Origin: UBA2357 sp041916775
GTDB lineage: Bacteria > Pseudomonadota > Gammaproteobacteria > Burkholderiales > Rhodocyclaceae
Assembly (NCBI GenBank): GCA_041916775.1
Contig: JAYRYZ010000002.1
Span: forward strand, 62,001 to 126,000
Direction: 5' to 3'
Length of the DNA: 64,000 nt
This document shows positions 18,669 through 26,865 of the stretch, in pieces (within the stretch, counting starts at the first letter, position 1; every line of letters starts with the position of its first letter). The translations under genes and the position numbers were made by a program. A model generated the notes under the pieces. That model saw nothing but the letters and a program-made list of their open reading frames with translations, did not search any database and was not told the DNA's origin.

Positions 18669-19176
18669 GGATGCTCCCTGCGGTAATGTTGACGACGCGC
18701 TGGTGGCTGCCTGCTTCCAGGGTGAGGGTGCCCGCAGTCATCAGCGAGGAGGCGTCATAGGCCAGCCCGTCCGGACGGAAGCGCACGCAGTTGCTGCCGC
18801 TGACGTCGTAGGGGCCACTGGCCGCCGTTATCGTGAGATCCTCGGAGAGACGGCCTTCACGAAGCGTCTCGGCGGAACTGATCAGTTCGACCTCCCAGGC
18901 GTTATCCCCGTCAATGCACAGGCGCGTGGAGGAGCCGCGTTTGATGGCTTCGGAGCGTGCGAGATTGAGGGAGTCGGTCAAGTCCGCCGCCGCCGTACGC
19001 ACCCTGTTGCGCTGGATCATGTCCTGAAAGCTCGGTACCGCAAGCGCCAGCAGGATGGCAAGGATCGCCACCGCGACCATCAACTCGATCAGCGAGAAGC
19101 CTCGCAGGTGCCGCGCTGCGGGCGGCGATGGTCGCGCCTTGATCGAGCGGAAGGGGAGGTTGCAGGGTGGGTACAT
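18652..19176 (-). CDS. fimT: minor pseudopilin FimT/GspH family
   Basis: This protein of about 174 residues carries the prepilin signature RGFSLIELMVAVAILAILLALAVPSF after a long 24-residue basic leader. Its GspH/FimT-type body has MIQRNRVRTAAADLTDSLNLARSEAIKRG and C-terminal beta strands. FimT-type minor pilins have been linked to DNA binding and natural transformation in some bacteria. It is the first gene of the minus-strand fimT-pilV-W-X-Y1-E operon. The start MYPPCNLPFRS is chosen as the first ATG inside the leader region, with weak ribosome-binding support; an in-frame start at 19230 is possible. The 217 bases upstream include an AT-rich patch (19206-19265) that probably holds the promoter. 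Confidence 0.87.
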   Translation of the reverse strand: MYPPCNLPFRSIKARPSPPAARHLRGFSLIELMVAVAILAILLALAVPSFQDMIQRNRVRTAAADLTDSLNLARSEAIKRGSSTRLCIDGDNAWEVELISSAETLREGRLSEDLTITAASGPYDVSGSNCVRFRPDGLAYDASSLMTAGTLTLEAGSHQRVVNITAGSIHVTED

Positions 19177-19393
19177 GGAAGCCGTTTCCGTGAGCTGGCG
19201 GTTGCGTTCGATGCGAATGACATTATCCACATATTTGTCATCAAAGCATCAGAAACCACATTCATGGTCCGTGCCGTAAATCTAGCACTCTGGACGAACC
19301 CCGGCGTTCCGCCTGTCTTGCGGGCCTTGCCGTTCGTCGTGAGGGGTGAGGTGGGGCGGGGGCCCAGCCGCGCAAGGTGCGGCCGGGTTGAGG

Positions 19394-19828
19394 TCAGAGC
19401 GCGGCGAGGATCCAGCGCTGCAGGCTGCCGGCGTCCATTGCGCCGGACTGGCGGGCAACTTCGCGGCCCTGCTTGAGGACGACCAGGGTGGGGATGCTGC
19501 GGATGCCGAACTGGCCTGCGAGCGCGGGGTGGGCCTCGGTGTCGACCTTGACGAGGCGCGCGCGCGGCTCGATTGCTTTGGCTGCGGCGGCGAAGGCGGG
19601 GGCCATCATGCGGCAGGGGCCGCACCAGGGCGCCCAGAAGTCGACGACCAGTGGCAGATCGCTGTGGGTGCTGTGTTTGGCGAAGCGCGTCGGGTCGAGC
19701 GCGAGCGGCTCGGCGGTGAACAGGGGTTTCTTGCAGCGCCCGCAGCTACCGTGATCCGACAGCTTTTCGGCCGGCAGGCGGTTGGTGGCGTCGCAGTGCG
19801 GGCAGACGACGTGGATGGCGGCGCTCAT
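19394..19828 (-). CDS. trxC: thioredoxin 2 (zinc-binding TrxC)
   Basis: This 144-residue thioredoxin has an N-terminal zinc-finger-like motif with C9-x2-C12 and C29-x2-C32. The thioredoxin fold follows, with active site W68-C69-G-P-C72 and the cis-proline loop IRSIPTLVV. It reduces protein disulfides in the cytoplasm and belongs to the OxyR-responsive TrxC class in E. coli. The ATG at 19828 has AGGAG at ideal spacing. It stands alone between the pilin operon and hemH, on the same strand as both. Confidence 0.95.
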   Translation of the reverse strand: MSAAIHVVCPHCDATNRLPAEKLSDHGSCGRCKKPLFTAEPLALDPTRFAKHSTHSDLPLVVDFWAPWCGPCRMMAPAFAAAAKAIEPRARLVKVDTEAHPALAGQFGIRSIPTLVVLKQGREVARQSGAMDAGSLQRWILAAL

Positions 19829-19969
19829 GGCGTCTCCTGAAGGTGGCAATGACCCTCAGATGGCGTTGCGCAGCGCGGATTTCAACAGTACGAGCACGGT
19901 TTGCCCGGTCAATCACACGCCATTCGCAAGCTCATGGCGTGCTCGGTCGAGCGCCTGCGCACCCCGTGT

Positions 19970-21067
19970 TCAGCGCCTGGCGCCAAGTGCCACCGCGCGC
20001 TGGCGGGCGGCCTCGCAGGCCGCGGACGAAGGCGGCGCGATGTCCAGCCAGCCACCGAGGTTGCAGCGGATGAGCGTGGTGAGCGCGGCGATCCAGTCGT
20101 GGCGCTCGTTCAGACAGGGGATGTAGTTGTAGGTCTTGCCGCCCGCGTGAAGGAAGGCCTCGCGCCCCTCGTCGGCGATCTCCTCGAGCGTTTCCAGGCA
20201 GTCAGCGACGAAGCCGGGGCAGATCACATCCACGCTCTTCACGCCCTGGCCGGCAAGGGCCTTCAGCGTGGGTTCGGTGTAGGGTTTCAGCCACTCGGCC
20301 TTGCCGAAGCGTGACTGGAAGGTGAGCTGCCAGCGCTCCGCCGGCAACTGCAGCGCCTCGGCGAGGAGGCGCGCGGTCTTGTGGCACTCGCAGTGGTAGG
20401 GGTCGCCGAGATCGAGCGAGCGGCGCGGCGTGCCGTGGAAGCTCATCACCAGCTTGTCCGCCTGGCCGTTGCGCGCCCAGTGCTCGCGCACGCTCTGGGC
20501 GAGCGCCGCGATGTAGCCGGGGTCATCCGGAAAGCTGCGCACGTAGCGGATCTCGGGCAGGTTGCGCCAATGGGTGAGGCAGCGCGCCACCTCGTCCATG
20601 ACGCTGGCGGAGGTGCTCGCCGCGTACTGCGGGTAGAGCGGCACGACGAGGATGCGGGTGCAGCCGCGTGCGCGCATCTGGTTGAGCGTGTCGGGGATGG
20701 ACGGCGCGCCGTAGCGCATCGCCCAGGCGACATCCAGGCCGGTGGCGCCGGATTCGTGCAGATAGCCCTTCACCAGCGCCGCCTGGCGCTCGGTGTGTAC
20801 CTTCAGCGGTGAGCCTTCTTCCATCCAGATGCCGGCGTACTTGGCGGCGGATTTCTTCGGCCGGGTGTTGAGGATGATGCCGTTGAGGATCAGCCACCAC
20901 ACCGGCCGCGGGATCTCGACCACGCGCGGGTCGGAGAGAAACTGCTTGAGATAGGGGCGCAGCGCCGCCGCGGTGGGCGCGGCGGGGGTGCCGAGATTCA
21001 CCAGCAGCACGCCGGTGCGTTGCGGGCTGCCGTGGGTGTATTCGAGCTCGGTCCAGAAGCGGGCCAT
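19970..21067 (-). CDS. hemH: ferrochelatase
   Basis: This 365-residue enzyme inserts Fe2+ into protoporphyrin IX, the last step of protoheme synthesis, at the inner face of the membrane. Conserved features are LLVNLGTPAAP near the N-terminus, LPLYPQYAASTS-like VPLYPQYAAST, the catalytic histidine in MSFHGTPRRS, and the C-terminal FQSRFGKAEWLKPYTEPTL and VICPGFVADCLETLEEI. The ATG has AAGGA at good spacing. It lies just downstream of hrcA (58-base gap) on the same strand and may be co-transcribed with it. Confidence 0.95.
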   Translation of the reverse strand: MARFWTELEYTHGSPQRTGVLLVNLGTPAAPTAAALRPYLKQFLSDPRVVEIPRPVWWLILNGIILNTRPKKSAAKYAGIWMEEGSPLKVHTERQAALVKGYLHESGATGLDVAWAMRYGAPSIPDTLNQMRARGCTRILVVPLYPQYAASTSASVMDEVARCLTHWRNLPEIRYVRSFPDDPGYIAALAQSVREHWARNGQADKLVMSFHGTPRRSLDLGDPYHCECHKTARLLAEALQLPAERWQLTFQSRFGKAEWLKPYTEPTLKALAGQGVKSVDVICPGFVADCLETLEEIADEGREAFLHAGGKTYNYIPCLNERHDWIAALTTLIRCNLGGWLDIAPPSSAACEAARQRAVALGARR

Positions 21068-21125
21068 GGAGATCCTTGCAGGTTATGGGGTGTCGGCCGG
21101 AACCGCCGGGCGCGTGGCCCTGTGT

Positions 21126-22154
21126 TCAGCCCTTGTTCGCGAGCGCGTTGCCGAGCAGGCGGGCGGTGATGTCGACGATGGGGATGACCTGATCGTAGGC
21201 CATGCGCGTCGGCCCGATCACGCCCACCGAGCCGACGATGCGCCCGTCGAGTTCGTAGCTCGCAGTGACCACGCTGCAGCCGTCGAGTTCGGCGAGGCCG
21301 GATTCGTTGCCGATGAAGATGCGCACGCCGTCGGCGCGGTTGGAGAGATCCAGCAGCTGCATCAGCCCGGTCTTCTTCTCGAACAGGCGGAAGAGCTCGC
21401 GCAGCTGCGACATGTTGGAGGAGAGATCCTCGACGCCGAGGAGGTTGGTTTCGCCAGACAGCACGTACTGACTGGCGTTCTCCTCCAGCGCCTCGTTGCC
21501 GGCCTCGACCGCGGCGGTCATGAGCTCGGTCATCTCGCTGCGCAGCGCCTTCAGCTCGCCCTGCAGGCGGCTGCGCATCTCCTCGAACGCGAGGCCGCCA
21601 AAGTGCTCAGTGAGATAGTTCGCCGCTTCCACCAGTTCGGACGGCGAATAGGTGCGGCGGGTGTGCAGGATGCGGTTCTGCACCTCGCCTGCGGTGGTGA
21701 CGATGATGAGCAGGATGCGCGTCTCCGACAGGCTGATGAACTCGATCTGGCGGATGCGGAAGCCGGGGTTGCGCGGTGTGATGACGACCCCGGCGAAGTG
21801 GGTGAGGTCCGACAGCAGCTGCGACGCGGCGCTGATCAGGCGTTGCGGCTGGTCGGCCTGGAACTGGCCCTCAAGCGCGCGCACGCGGGATTGGTCGAGC
21901 GGCTGCACGGTGAGCAGCGAATCGACGAAGAAGCGGTAGCCCTGCGCAGTGGGCACCCGCCCGGCCGAGGTGTGCGGGCTGGCGATGAAGCCCATCTCCT
22001 CCAGGTCGCTCATCACGTTGCGCACCGTCGCAGGCGACAGCTCCAGCCCGGAATGCCGCGACAGCGCGCGCGAGCCCACCGGCTGACCTTCGACGATGTA
22101 GCGTTCGATCAGCGTCTTCAGCAGGATCTGGGAGCGAGCGTCGAGCAGTTTCAT
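21126..22154 (-). CDS. hrcA: heat-inducible transcription repressor HrcA
   Basis: This 342-residue repressor binds CIRCE operators and loses activity on heat shock, usually controlling groESL. The start MKLLDARSQILLKTLIERYI is the normal family N-terminus. The winged-helix region is followed by the conserved SGLELSPATVRNVMSDLEEMGFI and SPHTSAGRVPTAQGYRFFVD. The C-terminal dimerisation part carries RIFIGNES and GVIGPTRMAYDQVIPIVD. The hrcA gene is divergent from nadK. No CIRCE element is visible at grpE, dnaK or hrcA itself here, so its targets are probably elsewhere. Confidence 0.95.
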   Translation of the reverse strand: MKLLDARSQILLKTLIERYIVEGQPVGSRALSRHSGLELSPATVRNVMSDLEEMGFIASPHTSAGRVPTAQGYRFFVDSLLTVQPLDQSRVRALEGQFQADQPQRLISAASQLLSDLTHFAGVVITPRNPGFRIRQIEFISLSETRILLIIVTTAGEVQNRILHTRRTYSPSELVEAANYLTEHFGGLAFEEMRSRLQGELKALRSEMTELMTAAVEAGNEALEENASQYVLSGETNLLGVEDLSSNMSQLRELFRLFEKKTGLMQLLDLSNRADGVRIFIGNESGLAELDGCSVVTASYELDGRIVGSVGVIGPTRMAYDQVIPIVDITARLLGNALANKG

Positions 22155-22237
22155 GAGTGGGCACCGGATTTGCAGTGATTTTAGGGAAGTCCTGTCGCCT
22201 GTGCCAAGCCTCTGCACGAATATGGTTTAATCCGCGC

Positions 22238-23122
22238 ATGACGGAACGCTTCGACACCATCGCGCTGATCGGCAAGTACCAGAGCCCCGACGTGGCCGAG
22301 GCGGTGCTCGGCATCGCCACCTTCCTGCGCGATCGAGGCCATCGGGTGCTGATCGAGCAGGGTACCGCGAGCTCGATCGGGGTTGCGGGCGGATTCTCCG
22401 TCGCAACCTACGACGATATCGGTGCCAGTGCGCGCCTCGCGGTCGTGCTGGGCGGTGACGGCACGATGCTCAACACTGCGCGGCGGTTGGCCGAGCATGG
22501 TGTGCCGCTGGTGGGTGTGAACCAGGGGCGGGTGGGCTTTCTCACCGACATCAGCCGTGACGATGCGATCGAACGACTCTCCGAGATCCTGGAAGGGCGT
22601 CATGTCGAGGAGGCGCGCTTCATGCTGCATGCCGAGGTGCTGCGAGGTGGCGAACGTGTGTTCCAGACCCTGGCGCTGAACGACGTGGTGGTGAACAAGG
22701 GCGACATCGGCCGCATGATCGAGTTCGATGTCGCGATCGACGATGTATTCGTCTACACCCAGCGCTCCGACGGCATGATCATCACCACGCCGACAGGCTC
22801 CACCGCCTATGCGCTCTCGGCGAACGGCCCCATCCTGCATCCGTCGATCGGCGGCATCGCGCTGGTGCCCTTGTGCCCGCATGCGCTCACGGCGCGGCCG
22901 GTGACGCTGCCGGACAGCTGCCGGATCGACATCCAGCTGTTGCCGCCGCATGATGCGCGCATCCACTTCGACGGCCAGACGCGCTACGATGCGCGCGCCG
23001 GCGACCGTGTTCGCATCAGCCGCTCGCCTCATCTGGTGCGCTTGCTGCATCCCGAGAACTACAGCTACTTCGCGATGCTGCGCGAGAAGCTCCACTGGAG
23101 CGCGATGCCGCGGCACCCATGA
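22238..23122 (+). CDS. nadK: NAD kinase
   Basis: This 294-residue kinase phosphorylates NAD to NADP. The start MTERFDTIALIGKYQSP is chosen over an upstream in-frame ATG that would overlap hrcA's 5' end. Diagnostic motifs are GGDGTML at 72-78, NQGRVGFLTDI, the NE/D region LNDVVVNKGD and the NAD-binding TPTGSTAYALSANGPI. The GRVGFL loop and length fit the family. It is divergent from hrcA (83-base gap) and followed on the same strand by recN, an order common in proteobacteria. Confidence 0.96.
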   Translation: MTERFDTIALIGKYQSPDVAEAVLGIATFLRDRGHRVLIEQGTASSIGVAGGFSVATYDDIGASARLAVVLGGDGTMLNTARRLAEHGVPLVGVNQGRVGFLTDISRDDAIERLSEILEGRHVEEARFMLHAEVLRGGERVFQTLALNDVVVNKGDIGRMIEFDVAIDDVFVYTQRSDGMIITTPTGSTAYALSANGPILHPSIGGIALVPLCPHALTARPVTLPDSCRIDIQLLPPHDARIHFDGQTRYDARAGDRVRISRSPHLVRLLHPENYSYFAMLREKLHWSAMPRHP

Positions 23123-23196
23123 GTGCCCGCAGGCGCTTCGCAGTTCGCCACATCACGCCAATTGATCAACATCCCCACGTCTGACGTCCCCTCATC

Positions 23197-24885
23197 ATGC
23201 TGCGCCGACTGAGCATCAAGGATTTCGTGATCGTCGATCGCCTCGAGCTCGAGTTCGCTGCGGGCTTCGGCGTGCTCACCGGCGAGACCGGCGCCGGCAA
23301 ATCCATCCTGCTGGATGCGCTGGGGCTCGCGCTCGGCGGGCGCACCGACCCCAGCGTGGTCCGCAGCGGACGCGAACGCACCGACATCAGCGCCGAGTTC
23401 GACCTGCCGGGCGACGGCCCGCTGCGGGACTGGTGCGTCGAGCAGGACATCCCGCTCGACGACGAGGTGGTGCTGCTGCGCCGCGTGGTCGAGGCGGGGG
23501 GACGCTCGCGTTCATGGATCAACGGCGTGCCGGTGACGCTCACCCAGCTCCGCGAGGCGGGCGACTGGCTCGCCGACATTCACGGCCAGCATGCCCACCA
23601 CGCGCTGCTGCGCGGCGACGCCCAGCGCCTGTTGCTGGACGCCCACGCCGCTGCCACCGAGGCCGCCGCGCGTACCGCCGCCGCGCACCGCGCTTGGCAG
23701 CAACTGGTGCAGTTGCGTCGTGCCGCCGAGGCGGACGTCGCCGGCTCCGAGCGCCAGCGCGAACTCCTCGCCTGGCAGATCCGCGAGGTCGAGGCGCTGG
23801 GTTTCGTGGCGGAGGATTGGGAAGAGCTGAACCAGGAGCAGTCGCGCCTCGCGCATGCTGCTGGCTTGATCGGCGGGGCAGAGGAGACCCTCGCGCTGCT
23901 CGGCGAGGGCGAGTTCGCGATCACCACGCTGCTCGGGCGGGCGGGCAGCCGTGTGGATGGCATGGCCGAGTTCGACCCTGGTCTCTCCGAGGTGCAGGAG
24001 CTGATTGCCAGCGCCGCGATCCAGGCCGACGAGGCCTTGCATGCGCTGCGCCGCTATCGCGACCGGCTGGATCTCGACCCGGCGCGCCTGGCGGAGATCG
24101 ACCGGCGCATCGGCGGCATCACCGATGTCGCGCGCAAGTACAGGGTCGCCCCGGAGGAACTCCCCGCCCTGCTCGCGGGCTGGCAGGCGGAACTCGCATC
24201 GCTGACCGAGCGCGCCGACCCGGCGGTGCTGGCTGCGCGCGAGGCCGAAGCGCAGGCCGCATACCTCGATGCTGCGCATGCCCTGACGGAGTTGCGCCGA
24301 CCCGCGGCGGCGCGCCTGTCGGCCGAGATCAGCGCGGCGATGCAGAACCTGGCGATGGCGGGTGGGCGCTTCGAGGTGGCCCTTGAGCCGCTGCCCGAGG
24401 GGGGCGCGCACGGGCTGGAGACGGTCGAGTTTCGTGTCGCGGCGAATCCGAACCAGCCGCTGCGTGCGCTCGCCAAGGTCGCCTCGGGTGGCGAGCTGTC
24501 GCGCATCGGGCTCGCGATCCAGGTGATGACGAGTCGCGACTCCGCGACGCCCACATTGATCTTCGACGAGGTGGATGTCGGCATCGGCGGCGGTGTGGCC
24601 GAGATCGTCGGCAAGCTACTTGCCCAACTCGGGCGCGAGCGCCAGGTGCTGTGCGTGACCCACCTGCCTCAGGTGGCCGCATGCGGCGACTGGCACTGGA
24701 ACATCGCCAAGGCGCGCACGGGGGACGAGGTGGTGAGCCAGGTGACGCCGCTCGATGTGCCAGGGCGTATCGACGAGATCGCGCGCATGCTCGGGGGTGT
24801 GAAGATCACCGAGACCACGCGCCGGCACGCGGCAGAGATGCTCGGGCTGCAAGCCAGCGAGGCAGCGAGCGGCTCGCTCTTCTAG
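23197..24885 (+). CDS. recN: DNA repair protein RecN
   Basis: This 562-residue SMC-like ATPase acts early in double-strand-break repair. The N-terminus MLRRLSIKDFVIVDRLELEF leads to a Walker A GETGAGKS. Two central coiled-coil-forming helices flank the middle of the protein. The C-terminal half holds the ABC signature region KVASGGELSRIGLAIQV, the Walker B FDEVDVGIGG and the switch histidine VTHLPQVAACGD. It lies 74 bases after nadK. I see no LexA-type palindrome in the gap. It is convergent with fur. Confidence 0.96.
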   Translation: MLRRLSIKDFVIVDRLELEFAAGFGVLTGETGAGKSILLDALGLALGGRTDPSVVRSGRERTDISAEFDLPGDGPLRDWCVEQDIPLDDEVVLLRRVVEAGGRSRSWINGVPVTLTQLREAGDWLADIHGQHAHHALLRGDAQRLLLDAHAAATEAAARTAAAHRAWQQLVQLRRAAEADVAGSERQRELLAWQIREVEALGFVAEDWEELNQEQSRLAHAAGLIGGAEETLALLGEGEFAITTLLGRAGSRVDGMAEFDPGLSEVQELIASAAIQADEALHALRRYRDRLDLDPARLAEIDRRIGGITDVARKYRVAPEELPALLAGWQAELASLTERADPAVLAAREAEAQAAYLDAAHALTELRRPAAARLSAEISAAMQNLAMAGGRFEVALEPLPEGGAHGLETVEFRVAANPNQPLRALAKVASGGELSRIGLAIQVMTSRDSATPTLIFDEVDVGIGGGVAEIVGKLLAQLGRERQVLCVTHLPQVAACGDWHWNIAKARTGDEVVSQVTPLDVPGRIDEIARMLGGVKITETTRRHAAEMLGLQASEAASGSLF

Positions 24886-24978
24886 CAGTGGTGGCGACGG
24901 TAACGACCATCAGGTCGGGCGTCGGTGGGGGAGAGGGTGCGTTCTTCGCGCAGGGAAAGCGGGGGCTGTGTCGATGTG

Positions 24979-25425
24979 TCAGCGGTTTTCGCCCTGTGCA
25001 TGCCGGTCCGGGCAATCCTCGCGCTGACAGTCGGCGTACAGGTAGAGCGCGTGGTCGCGCACCCTGAAGCCGCGCTCTTCGGCCACGGCGATTTGGCGCT
25101 GCTCGATCTGGGCGTCGAAGAACTCCTCGACCTTGCCGCACTGCATGCACACCAGGTGGTCGTGGTGGTTGCCCTGATTGAGCTCGAACACCGCCTTGCC
25201 GGCCTCGAAGTAGTGGCGTTCCAGCAAGCCCGCCTGTTCGAACTGGGTGAGCACGCGGTACACCGTCGCGAGGCCGATATCCATGTCCTCGGCCATCAAC
25301 TGGCGGTACACATCTTCGGCGGTCATGTGCCGCGTTTCCGAGTGCTGGAACAGATCGAGGATCTTCAGTCGGGGGTAGGTGGCCTTGAGGCCGATGTTCT
25401 TCAGGTTCTTGCTGTTGTCAGGCAT
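24979..25425 (-). CDS. fur: ferric uptake regulator Fur
   Basis: This 148-residue metal-dependent repressor binds Fe2+ and represses iron-uptake genes. The start MPDNSKNLKNIGLKATYPR is chosen by the family N-terminus; the frame is open upstream but into the divergent bamE leader. The winged helix carries GLATVYRVLTQFEQAGLL. Metal ligands are visible: H87-H88-D-H90 with LVCMQCGKVEEF (C93, C96) and C133/C138 in CQREDCPDRH, the structural zinc site. It is divergent from bamE, the conserved fur-bamE arrangement of beta- and gammaproteobacteria. Confidence 0.96.
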   Translation of the reverse strand: MPDNSKNLKNIGLKATYPRLKILDLFQHSETRHMTAEDVYRQLMAEDMDIGLATVYRVLTQFEQAGLLERHYFEAGKAVFELNQGNHHDHLVCMQCGKVEEFFDAQIEQRQIAVAEERGFRVRDHALYLYADCQREDCPDRHAQGENR

Positions 25426-25542
25426 CTTGGACCCGTCTTGGTAACTGATCACGCAGAGCGCGCGGCCGCAGGCCTCGCTATGATATTCTTTTCCGCCAAA
25501 ACCTGAGAATGAATCTGTTTCAGGCCCCACTGTTCCCTTCGA

Positions 25543-25968
25543 ATGCACACCATGCGCCTCAAATCCAACCTGGCGGTTTGCGCCGCGATCACCGCGATCG
25601 CCGGCTGCTCGGCAACAACGATGACCGAATGGGTCGATCCCTACCGCATCGACGTTCGCCAGGGCAACTACGTGGACCAGGAGATGGTCGCGCAGTTGCG
25701 CGAGGGCATGACGCGCGACCAGGTGCGCTATGTGCTAGGCAGTCCGTTGCTGGTGGATACGTTCCGCAACGACCGCTGGGACTACGTCTACCGGTTCTCG
25801 CCCGGCAAGGGCGAGCCTGAGCAGCGCTCGCTCAGCGTGTATTTCGAGAACGACGTACTCTCCCGTGTCGAGGCGAACATTGGCGCAGCGCCCGAGGATG
25901 GCGAGGCGGTGGCGCGCAATGCGCGCAACCGCGTCGTGGAGGTGCCGGCGGCGAGCAGCGGCAAGTGA
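25543..25968 (+). CDS. bamE: outer membrane assembly lipoprotein BamE
   Basis: This 141-residue lipoprotein of the BAM complex helps insert beta-barrel proteins into the outer membrane. A signal peptide ends in a lipobox (TAIAGC), with C22 as the lipidated cysteine. The SmpA/OmlA fold follows: VDPYRIDVRQGNYVDQEMV, QLREGMTRDQVRYVLGSPLL and DRWDYVYRFSPGKG. The tail is longer than in E. coli (RVEANIGAAPEDGEAVARNARNRV) and probably flexible. The start could also be the ATG at 25552 (MRLKSN). It is divergent from fur and followed by dapB. Confidence 0.93.
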   Translation: MHTMRLKSNLAVCAAITAIAGCSATTMTEWVDPYRIDVRQGNYVDQEMVAQLREGMTRDQVRYVLGSPLLVDTFRNDRWDYVYRFSPGKGEPEQRSLSVYFENDVLSRVEANIGAAPEDGEAVARNARNRVVEVPAASSGK

Positions 25969-26028
25969 TCGTTCCCCGCCGGCGACGGCACCGCGGGCGA
26001 TTGTGAGTTTGTCTTTCGGATCGGATCG

Positions 26029-26835
26029 ATGAATCAAGTGAAAGTGGCGGTGGCCGGTGCGTCCGGCCGCATGGGCAGGATGCTGACCGAGGCGGCGCTC
26101 GCGGACGAGGGCATCGCCCTGGTCGCGGCCTTCGACCGTGAGGACGCACCCTTCGTGGGTCGGGATGCGGGTGAGCTCATCGGTGTCGCCTCGGGCGTCA
26201 CGATAGGCAGCGATGCGCGCGCTGCGATCGCAGCGGCGGATTGTGTCATCGACTTCACCCGGCCCGAGGGCACGCTCGCGCACCTCGCGCTCGCGCGTGA
26301 GCTCGGCCGCGCGATGGTGATCGGCACGACCGGCTTCAGTAACGAGCAAAAGGCGCAGATCGCAGCTGCGGCGGAGCACATCCCGGTGGTTTTCGCGCCC
26401 AACATGGCTGTCGGCGTGAATGCGGTGTTCCGGCTGCTAGAGGTCGCGGCGCGCATCCTCGACGAAGGTTACGACGTGGAGGTCATTGAGGCGCATCACC
26501 GCTACAAGGTGGATGCGCCTTCGGGCACTGCGCTGCGCATGGGCGAGGTGGTGGCGCACGCACTCGGGCGCAATCTGGACGAATGCGCGGTGTATGGGCG
26601 CGAAGGCGTCACCGGTGAGCGCGACGCCAACACCATCGGCTTCGCGACGATACGCGGCGGCGACGTGGTGGGCGACCACACCGTGCTCTTCGCCGGCCTC
26701 GGCGAGCGCATCGAGATCACCCACAAGTCGGGCAGCCGCATGCCTTATGCCACCGGCGCGATGCGCGCGGCACGCTTCCTCGCTGCGCGCCGTGCCGGCC
26801 TGTTCGACATGCAGGATGTGCTCGGTCTGCGCTGA
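26029..26835 (+). CDS. dapB: 4-hydroxy-tetrahydrodipicolinate reductase
   Basis: This 268-residue NAD(P)H-dependent enzyme acts in the lysine/diaminopimelate pathway. The Rossmann glycine motif is GASGRMG at 10-16. Conserved parts include DFTRPEGTLAHL, GTTGFSNEQ, the catalytic EAHHRYKVDAPSGTALRMGE region with the HHRxK signature, and FATIRGGDVVGDHTVLFAG. Length and motifs are typical. It lies 60 bases after bamE on the same strand. Confidence 0.97.
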   Translation: MNQVKVAVAGASGRMGRMLTEAALADEGIALVAAFDREDAPFVGRDAGELIGVASGVTIGSDARAAIAAADCVIDFTRPEGTLAHLALARELGRAMVIGTTGFSNEQKAQIAAAAEHIPVVFAPNMAVGVNAVFRLLEVAARILDEGYDVEVIEAHHRYKVDAPSGTALRMGEVVAHALGRNLDECAVYGREGVTGERDANTIGFATIRGGDVVGDHTVLFAGLGERIEITHKSGSRMPYATGAMRAARFLAARRAGLFDMQDVLGLR

Positions 26836-26865
26836 GGCCGTCCTGCGCGGATTCGTGGTGACGCC

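Noticed and set aside
22155..22237. CIRCE element in the hrcA/nadK gap
   Set aside because: No TTAGCACTC-N9-GAGTGCTAA-like repeat is present in this gap or before grpE and dnaK.
23123..23196. LexA box before recN
   Set aside because: No CTG-N10-CAG palindrome of acceptable quality is visible in the gap.
25426..25542. Fur box in the fur/bamE gap
   Set aside because: AT-rich bits such as TATGATATTC occur but do not form the GATAATGATAAT-type repeat.
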